A stretch of 64,000 bases of DNA, from assembly GCA_050173345.1 (NCBI GenBank), contig JBFXKW010000004.1, positions 124,001-188,000 of the forward strand, in the 5' to 3' direction. The stretch is from SHWC01 sp050173345 (GTDB lineage Bacteria > Pseudomonadota > Alphaproteobacteria > UBA828). Positions 58,600 to 64,000 of the stretch are shown here, piece by piece. A program made the translations under genes and the position numbers. How positions within the stretch are numbered: position 1 is the first letter of the stretch; each line of letters starts with the position of its first letter. The notes below the pieces were generated by a model. That model was not told the DNA's origin. It did not search any database and saw only the letters and a program-made list of their open reading frames with translations.

Positions 58600-59715
58600 A
58601 TGGGCGGATACCGGCTTGCGATTGGCATAGCGGCGCTCGCGTCCGTCCTCTCTGGCTGCTCCTTCGTGGAGGAAGGCGTGCTCCCCGCCCTGACCGGCGG
58701 CGAGCAGGAAAAGGGCGCGGCAGCGGGCCCGGCGTCGCTCGAGGAGGTCATCTCGGGGCCCGGCGAGCCGGCGGTGCAGACCAGCCAGGCAAGCGCGGCA
58801 GCAAGCACCGCTACGGCGACGCCCCCGGCCGCAACCGGCACCGCGGTCGGCAAGCAGGTCGCCCTGCTGCGCGGCGAGCTCGATGCGCTGAACGGCTCGG
58901 TCGCCGAGCGGCGACAGGGCTATGAGCGCCTGCTCGGCGCGAGCCAGCAGGCGCTCGAATCCTATTTCGCCACCGAGGCCGCCATCGCGGCGCGGCTCAA
59001 GATCGGCACCACGCCAGGCAACCCGGTCCTGCTCGGCCAATGGAATTCGGCGGAGGCCGACCTCGACCGGCTGGCCGCAAACCTCGACGCCATCGAGGCG
59101 CTCGGCGGCGAGACGGCCGAGGATTCCGCGGGCGCCAATGCCCTGATCGAGCAGGTGCGCGCCACTTACGCCCTGCAGGGCGGCATCGAGGAGGACCATC
59201 GCCAGCTCCAGGCGATCGAGGACGATGCCAGCAAGTCGATCGTCGCGATCGACCGCCTGGGCATCGACACGCGGCAGGCGGTCGATCGCTATCGCGGCCT
59301 GCTCGTGCCCGAGCGCGACAATCTGGCGGCGCTGTCGGCCGCGATCCAGGCCGGCGAATACTTCTATCTGAGCTCGGGCCAGCGCGCGGCCGCGCCCGGC
59401 AACCCGGTCGGCAGCCGCAAGCCGCTCGTCGTGATCCGCTTCAAGGACGACGAGGTGCAGTATCGCGAGGCGCTGCGCCAGGCGGTCTCGGCCACGCTCG
59501 AGCGCCGGCCCGACAGCGGCTTCGACGTGGTCGCCGTCGCGCCCGCCGAGGGCAGCCCATCGGTTATCGCGCTCGAGACCAACAACGCGAAGCGCAATGC
59601 CGAGCGGGTGCGCCGCTCGCTGCTCGGCATGGGCATGCCGGCCAGCCGCCTGACGCTCTCGGACGCGAAGAGCGCCGACGCCGCGGTCGGCGAGGTCCAC
59701 GTCTACATCCGTTGA
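58600..59715 (+). CDS. Lipoprotein with coiled-coil region and conserved C-terminal domain
   Basis: 371 residues from ATG 58600; an in-frame GTG at 58588 lies in the ribosome site GGGAGGGG, so ATG is preferred. Signal peptide with lipobox VLSGC. An Ala/Thr/Pro/Gly-rich linker (about residues 30-85) is followed by a long helical region and a C-terminal alpha/beta domain (PLVVIRFKDDEVQYREALRQ, NNAKRNAERVRRSLLGMGMP and EVHVYIR), which resembles an OmpA-like or division-related fold found in alphaproteobacterial lipoproteins. The exact role is unknown. Gamma-glutamyltransferase follows after 37 bp. Confidence 0.85.
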   Translation: MGGYRLAIGIAALASVLSGCSFVEEGVLPALTGGEQEKGAAAGPASLEEVISGPGEPAVQTSQASAAASTATATPPAATGTAVGKQVALLRGELDALNGSVAERRQGYERLLGASQQALESYFATEAAIAARLKIGTTPGNPVLLGQWNSAEADLDRLAANLDAIEALGGETAEDSAGANALIEQVRATYALQGGIEEDHRQLQAIEDDASKSIVAIDRLGIDTRQAVDRYRGLLVPERDNLAALSAAIQAGEYFYLSSGQRAAAPGNPVGSRKPLVVIRFKDDEVQYREALRQAVSATLERRPDSGFDVVAVAPAEGSPSVIALETNNAKRNAERVRRSLLGMGMPASRLTLSDAKSADAAVGEVHVYIR

Positions 59716-59752
59716 TCGCGCACGCATCGCCGCGCGCCGTTCGGTTTCGATC

Positions 59753-61495
59753 ATGAGCAAGCCGGCCAGCCGGCGCTTCGGCGTCACGTTCCTCGCCCTC
59801 GTCCTGTCGTTCGCCGCGCTGTGGCCGGCCGCGGCGCGCGCCGATGCCGCCGTCCATGTCAGCCCGCCCGCGCGCGCCGCCAACGCCATGGTCGCGGCTG
59901 CCGACGGCCGCGCGGTCAAGGCCGCGCTCGACGTGCTGAAGGCCGACGGCGGCGCGGTCGACGCCGCGATCGCGGCGCAGCTCGTGCTCGGGCTGGTCGA
60001 GCCGCAATCCTCGGGCATCGGCGGCGGCGGCTTCATCCTCTATTTCGATGCCGCAAGCGGCACCATCGAGAGCTATGACGGCCGCGAAAGGGCGCCGGCC
60101 GCCGCCGCGCCCGACCAGTTCCTCGCGCCGCGCGAGCGCAGCCGGCTGCGCGACGACTTCGCGACCGGCGGGCTTTCGGTCGGCGTGCCGGGCATCGTGC
60201 GGCTGCTTGCGCTGATTCACGAGGGTCACGGAAGGCTGCCCTGGGCGCGCCTGCTCGAGCCCGCCATCAGGCTCGCCGAGGACGGCTTCCTCATCTCGCC
60301 GCGGCTCGCCGAGGCGATCACCGAGACCGAAGGGCTCGATGCCTTCGAGGAAACGCGCGCCTATTTCTTCGACGCGGACGGCAAGCCCCGCCAGGCCGGC
60401 GAGCGCCTCGCCAACCCGGCCTATGCCGAGACCCTGCGCGTTCTCGCCAACGAGGGCGCCGATGCATTCTACGAAGGGCCGCTCGCCGCCGACATCGCGG
60501 CGACGGTGCAGGGCGCGAGCATCAACCCCGGCGGCATGACCGAGCGCGACCTCGCGCTCTACCAGGCGCTGCGCCGGCCGCCCTTGTGCGCGACCTACCG
60601 CGCCCACCTGGTGTGCGGCATGGGCCCGCCATCCTCCGGCGGCCCGACCGTGCTGCAGACGCTCAAGCTGCTCGAACGCTTCGACCTCGCGGCGCTCGCG
60701 CCTGATTCGGTCGAGGCCGTCCACCTGGTCAGCGAAGCGAGCCGCCTTGCCTTCGCCGACCGCAACCGATACCTCGCCGATGCCGACCATGTGCCGGTGC
60801 CGCTCGATGGCCTGCTCGACCCGGACTACATCGCCGCGCGCGCCACGCTGATCGATCCTGCGCGTTCGATCGGCGTCGCGCCGCCCGGCGATCCGCCCGG
60901 CTCCGGCATGCTGGCGGAGGCCGCCATCGCCGCGCCGGAGGGCAGCTCGACCAGCCATCTCGTGATCGCCGATGCGGCGGGCAACGTGGTCAGCTTCACC
61001 ACCAGCATCGAGCGCCCGTTCGGCTCCTATCTCATGACGGGCGGCTTCCTGCTCAACAGCGAGCTGACCGATTTCAGCCTGTTCCCGAGGGAGGACGGCG
61101 CGCTCGTCGCCAACCGGGTGGAGCCGGGCAAGCGGCCGCGCTCGTCGATGGCGCCGACGCTGATCTTCACGCCAAGCGGCGCGTTCGGCTGCGCGCTCGG
61201 CGCGCCCGGCAGCAGCCGGATCATCGGCTATGTGCTCGAGACCGTGCTCGGCCTGATCGACTGGAAGCTCGACATCCAGGCCGCGATCGACCTGCCGCGC
61301 TACCTGAACCGGAACGGCCCGACCGAGCTCGAAGGCGGCACCTCGCTGCCTACGCTCGCGCCCGCGCTCGAGGCGCTCGGCCACGAGGTGCGCACGCCCA
61401 AGTTCGCGAGCGGGCTGCAGGGCGTCTGCCGCGTGGCGGAGCGCTTGGAGGGCGGCGCCGATCCCCGGCGTGAAGGCGTCGCACGCGGCTATTGA
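59753..61495 (+). CDS. ggt: Gamma-glutamyltransferase
   Basis: 580 residues. Signal peptide (FGVTFLALVLSFAALWPAAARA) directs it to the periplasm. It is made as a proenzyme and cleaves itself before the nucleophile Thr400 in GSSTSHLVIADAAGNVV. Other family features are AAQLVLGLVEPQSSGIGGGG and MGPPSSGGPTVLQTL. It breaks gamma-glutamyl bonds of glutathione and related compounds. The methyltransferase gene follows after 10 bp, so the two may share a transcript with the upstream lipoprotein. Confidence 0.93.
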   Translation: MSKPASRRFGVTFLALVLSFAALWPAAARADAAVHVSPPARAANAMVAAADGRAVKAALDVLKADGGAVDAAIAAQLVLGLVEPQSSGIGGGGFILYFDAASGTIESYDGRERAPAAAAPDQFLAPRERSRLRDDFATGGLSVGVPGIVRLLALIHEGHGRLPWARLLEPAIRLAEDGFLISPRLAEAITETEGLDAFEETRAYFFDADGKPRQAGERLANPAYAETLRVLANEGADAFYEGPLAADIAATVQGASINPGGMTERDLALYQALRRPPLCATYRAHLVCGMGPPSSGGPTVLQTLKLLERFDLAALAPDSVEAVHLVSEASRLAFADRNRYLADADHVPVPLDGLLDPDYIAARATLIDPARSIGVAPPGDPPGSGMLAEAAIAAPEGSSTSHLVIADAAGNVVSFTTSIERPFGSYLMTGGFLLNSELTDFSLFPREDGALVANRVEPGKRPRSSMAPTLIFTPSGAFGCALGAPGSSRIIGYVLETVLGLIDWKLDIQAAIDLPRYLNRNGPTELEGGTSLPTLAPALEALGHEVRTPKFASGLQGVCRVAERLEGGADPRREGVARGY

Positions 61496-61505
61496 GGCAG
61501 AAGGC

Positions 61506-62714
61506 ATGACCGCCACGGAATCCAGTGCCCGCGAACGGCCGGCGATGCGCCTCCTGGCGGGCCGCAGCAAGCGGCTGCGCCAGGGCCACCCCTGGGTCTA
61601 TTCCAACGAGATCGACATGGACGAGGCGGCGAAGCGGCTCGCGCCCGGCATGCTGGTCCGCCTCGTCGATGCCGGCGGCGAGGCGCTCGGCGTCGCCAGC
61701 TTCAACCCGCACTCGCTGATCGCGGCACGCCTCCTCAGCCGCGACCCGGACGCCGCCATCGACAGCGGATTTTTGCAGGCGCGGCTGGCCCGCGCCCGCG
61801 ACCTGCGCGACGCGCTCTACGACACGCCGCACTACCGCCTCGTCCATGCCGAGGCCGACGGCCTGCCCGGGCTGGTGGTCGACCGCTTCGCCGACGTCTT
61901 CGTCGTGCAGCTCAACACGGCCGGCATGGACCGGCTCGGCGGCGAGATCGTGGCTGCGCTCCAGGCGCTCTTTGCGCCGCGCGCGATCGTGCTGCGCCGC
62001 GACGCCACCGTGCGCACGCTCGAAGGCATCGAGCGCGCGCCGCCCGAGACCGTGGGTGCGCTCGACGGCCCGGTCGAGACGCTCGAAGCCGGCGTGCGCT
62101 TCCTGGTCGAGCCGGCCACCGGGCAGAAGACCGGCTGGTACTTCGATCAGCGCGACAACCGGGATTTCGCCGCGCGCCTCGCCCGCGGCCGCAGCGTGCT
62201 CGACGCCTATTGCCACACCGGCGCGTTTGCATTTCGCGCCGCGGCTTCCGGCGCCGCGCGTGTCGTCGGGCTCGACAGCTCGGAACCCGCGCTCGCACTT
62301 GCCCGGCAGAGCGCCGCGCTCAACGGCCTGGAGGATCGTACCTCGCTCGAGGCCGCGGACATCTTCGCCGCGCTCGCCGCGCGCGCCAAGGCGGGCGAGC
62401 GCCACGGCCTCGTGATCGCCGACCCGCCGGCCTTCGCGAAGAGCCGGAAGGACGTGAACCAGGGCCTGCGCGCCTATCGCAAGCTCGCCCGGCTCGCCGC
62501 GTCGCTGGTCGAGCCGGAGGGCTTCCTGGTCATCGCGTCCTGCTCGCACCATGTCGAGACCACGGCGTTCCTCGCCGAGGTCCATGCCGGGCTGCGCGAC
62601 GCCGGACGGAACGGCCGGCTGCTGCGCATCGCCGGCGCGGGCCCGGACCATCCGGCTCACACCGCGCTCATCGAATCGAGCTATCTGAAGTGCGCGGCCC
62701 TCGCGCTCGACTGA
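61506..62714 (+). CDS. Class I SAM-dependent rRNA methyltransferase (RlmI/RlmK family)
   Basis: 402 residues from ATG 61506 with AGAAGG just upstream (an ORF from 61470 overlaps ggt). The N-terminus is a PUA-like RNA-binding domain (RLRQGHPWVYSNEIDMDEAA), followed by the EEHD-like middle (LVHAEADGLPGLVVDRFAD). The methyltransferase motifs are VLDAYCHTGAFAFRAA (I), LVIADPPAFAKSR (IV) and LVIASCSHHVET (VI). Likely makes 5-methylcytidine in 23S rRNA as RlmI does; the exact base is inferred from the family. Confidence 0.92.
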   Translation: MTATESSARERPAMRLLAGRSKRLRQGHPWVYSNEIDMDEAAKRLAPGMLVRLVDAGGEALGVASFNPHSLIAARLLSRDPDAAIDSGFLQARLARARDLRDALYDTPHYRLVHAEADGLPGLVVDRFADVFVVQLNTAGMDRLGGEIVAALQALFAPRAIVLRRDATVRTLEGIERAPPETVGALDGPVETLEAGVRFLVEPATGQKTGWYFDQRDNRDFAARLARGRSVLDAYCHTGAFAFRAAASGAARVVGLDSSEPALALARQSAALNGLEDRTSLEAADIFAALAARAKAGERHGLVIADPPAFAKSRKDVNQGLRAYRKLARLAASLVEPEGFLVIASCSHHVETTAFLAEVHAGLRDAGRNGRLLRIAGAGPDHPAHTALIESSYLKCAALALD

Positions 62715-62715
62715 T

Positions 62716-62744
62716 AAAAAAAGCGCGGCGTGAGAACGCCGCGC
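62716..62744 (-). terminator. Intrinsic terminator of the cupin gene
   Basis: On the minus strand GCGCGGCGT-TCTC-ACGCCGCGC is followed by TTTTTTT. It lies 60 bp after the stop of the minus-strand cupin gene, and also marks the end of the plus-strand methyltransferase gene. Confidence 0.9.
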
Positions 62745-62803
62745 TGCCGCTTGTGAGCACGCCCGATCGGAGGCGAGGTCGTTCCCTCGCCGGGGCGCAA
62801 AAT

Positions 62804-63139
62804 CTATTTGTACTCGACCAGGACTTCCCGATAGCGGGTCGGGCCGACATTGCGCGCCTTGTGGCGGGCCGGAATCTTCATCCCCTTGCCCTGCTCGGAC
62901 AGCACCTCGATCTCGCCGTTCTCCACCTTCAGCGAGAAGATCCCGCCGGTCGGCACCTGGATCGTGCCGAGATCCTTGCCGTGCTCGTCGAAGACCTGCA
63001 AGGGAGCGCCCGCGATCGCGTACCACATGTAGCTCTTCTCATGGGTATGCATGGGTGTCTCCTCGCCCGGGGCAAGCTCGAAATTCCAGACGATCACCTT
63101 GTCGTTCTCGAAGACCTTCTCTGTTCCTACACCAGCCAT
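62804..63139 (-). CDS. Small cupin-domain protein
   Basis: 111 residues. A single cupin domain is shown by KVIVWNFELAPGEETPMHTH (metal-binding HxH) with KSYMWYAIAGAPLQVFD and GGIFSLKVENGEIE. Single-domain cupins have many roles (isomerases, dioxygenases, sugar binders); the reaction is unknown. It is followed by a strong terminator and has 206 bp without features upstream, so it is probably monocistronic. Confidence 0.87.
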   Translation of the reverse strand: MAGVGTEKVFENDKVIVWNFELAPGEETPMHTHEKSYMWYAIAGAPLQVFDEHGKDLGTIQVPTGGIFSLKVENGEIEVLSEQGKGMKIPARHKARNVGPTRYREVLVEYK

Positions 63140-63345
63140 TGCGCTCTCTCCTCAAATAGAACAGGTGTCGGCGTGCAATCCTCGATGCCCCCTGCAACGG
63201 CCCCCAGCGGGGTGCCGACTTTCGCCCGACACTCCCCATTTGCGACGCCTGGCGCAAAGTTATCGTCGCTTATTGGGGCGTACAAGCCAATTTCAGGATG
63301 CGATGGGCGCGGAATAACGCACCTGCGCGCTGGGATTCTTCAGCA

Positions 63346-63660
63346 CTACTCGGCGAGGATCGAGCTGTAGACCAGGGCCACGACGACCAGGACCGTGAAC
63401 ACGACGCCGGAGATGCTGCCCGCGAACAGCATGTTGCCGAGGGTGCTGAGCGGCTTGGCGTCGCGCTCCTGCTTGCGCCGCTCGGGCGAGCGCCGCTCGC
63501 GGCCGACGACCAGCCGGAAGTAGACCCCGCCGATGCTGAGGTCGAGATCGACGAAGTGCTTCCGCCACGGCCTTGCGCCGGCGTCGGGCGCGCCCGACGC
63601 ATCCTCGCCATGCGCTTCCGCTGCGGCCTGCTTGCCGCCTTGATAGGCCAGGTCCGACAT
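63346..63660 (-). CDS. Small C-terminally anchored membrane protein
   Basis: 104 residues; acidic/Gly-rich N-terminus, then WRKHFVDLDLSIGGVYFRLV, a basic stretch (VGRERRSPERRKQERDAK) and one hydrophobic helix at the end (ISGVVFTVLVVVALVYSSIL). No known family recognised. Codon use and the clear open frame argue for a real gene; the basic segment next to the helix suggests the N-terminus stays in the cytoplasm. Confidence 0.68.
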   Translation of the reverse strand: MSDLAYQGGKQAAAEAHGEDASGAPDAGARPWRKHFVDLDLSIGGVYFRLVVGRERRSPERRKQERDAKPLSTLGNMLFAGSISGVVFTVLVVVALVYSSILAE

Positions 63661-63743
63661 GGCGCGCGCCTCCTGCGAGCCTGCGTTCAGCCAGCCAGGT
63701 GACTATGGCCCGAGGATGCTTACGTTCCAGTTAGGGCGCTTGG

Positions 63744-64000
63744 TTAAGCGTGCCTTACCGCCTGCTTCGGCGGCGGCAGCACGATGCGGAAGCGCGTGCC
63801 TTCCGGCCCGGTGTGGACGAGGCCGAGCTCGCCGCCATGATGGCGCACGAGGTCGCGCGCAATGACGAGGCCGAGGCCGGTGCCGCCCGAGCGGCCCGCC
63901 CCGCTGAACGCCTCGAACAGATGCGCACGCGCGGCTTCGGGCAGGCCGGGGCCGTTGTCCGCCACCTCGATGATCATACCCTCCGCGCCGTTCGTCGCGG
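63744..64000 (-). CDS. Sensor histidine kinase, C-terminal ATPase end (partial)
   Basis: The frame is open to the right edge, so only the last 85 residues are visible. They are the HATPase domain: EVADNGPGLPEAARAHLFEA (N/G1 box), GRSGGTGLGLVIARDLV (G2 box) and FRIVLPPP. No receiver or output domain follows. The sensor half lies outside the window. Confidence 0.9.
   Translation of the reverse strand, partial: ATNGAEGMIIEVADNGPGLPEAARAHLFEAFSGAGRSGGTGLGLVIARDLVRHHGGELGLVHTGPEGTRFRIVLPPPKQAVRHA

Noticed and set aside
1..64000. CRISPR arrays, transposases, phage modules
   Set aside because: No spaced direct-repeat array and no recognisable transposase, integrase or phage structural motif were seen in either strand.

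Overview
The window is very GC-rich and densely packed. It looks like the chromosome of an alphaproteobacterium, most likely Hyphomicrobiales or Rhodospirillales. The signs are a SAM-II riboswitch upstream of metZ, the gene order argD-argF-hslO, many ATGA/GTGA overlaps, tRNA-Gly(CCC) and tRNA-Arg(ACG), and two families of dispersed palindromic intergenic repeats (one built on TTCGACAGGCTCAG, the other on arms like CGTCATGCCCCG). No phage, transposase, rRNA operon or CRISPR array was seen. The organism call rests on gene content only; no search was run.

Layout. 0-4.4 kb: housekeeping metabolism (asp/asn hydroxylase fragment, argE, folE, apaG, metZ under a SAM-II riboswitch plus terminator). 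4.8-9.1 kb: an RND efflux pair. 9.2-11.4 kb: a dioxygenase/dehydrogenase pair of unknown pathway. 11.5-15.0 kb: a TetR repressor divergent from an EmrAB-type pump with a clear operator. 15.3-16.1 kb: tRNA-Gly and a brnTA toxin-antitoxin module. 16.2-20.5 kb: a lipoprotein, then argD-argF-hslO (translationally coupled) and arfB. 20.6-27.6 kb: a secreted protein of unknown function with an internal duplication, an orphan ABC-2 permease, an MscS channel, ArsC and a histone-deacetylase-fold amidohydrolase.

27.6-36.0 kb is rich in oxygenases: a cupin dioxygenase, a 2OG oxygenase, an NTF2-fold protein, an HpaB-type monooxygenase and DUF5996, followed by a complete homogentisate route (hppD, hmgA, fumarylacetoacetase, maiA). 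36.0-38.4 kb holds an enolase-superfamily enzyme and a luciferase-like flavin oxidoreductase. 38.7-44.7 kb is an ABC importer operon with two different ATPases whose defects are complementary, so that one ATP site is predicted to be intact and the other degenerate. 44.7-53.8 kb holds an orphan histidine kinase, a secreted Cache protein, a DJ-1 family protein, ycaC, pirin, LysR, a methyltransferase and a GH3 beta-glucosidase. A scar between the Cache and DJ-1 genes contains fragments of second copies of the Cache and ycaC genes.

53.8-58.2 kb is the least conserved stretch: an amidohydrolase remnant, a DUF1778-GNAT toxin-antitoxin pair, a HEPN-domain gene interrupted by one in-frame TGA and bracketed by direct repeats, and a TIR-domain protein, ending at tRNA-Arg. 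It reads as a small, partly decayed defence/stress island. The last 6 kb returns to ordinary genes (lipoprotein, gamma-glutamyltransferase, rRNA methyltransferase, cupin, a small membrane protein, and the end of a histidine kinase).
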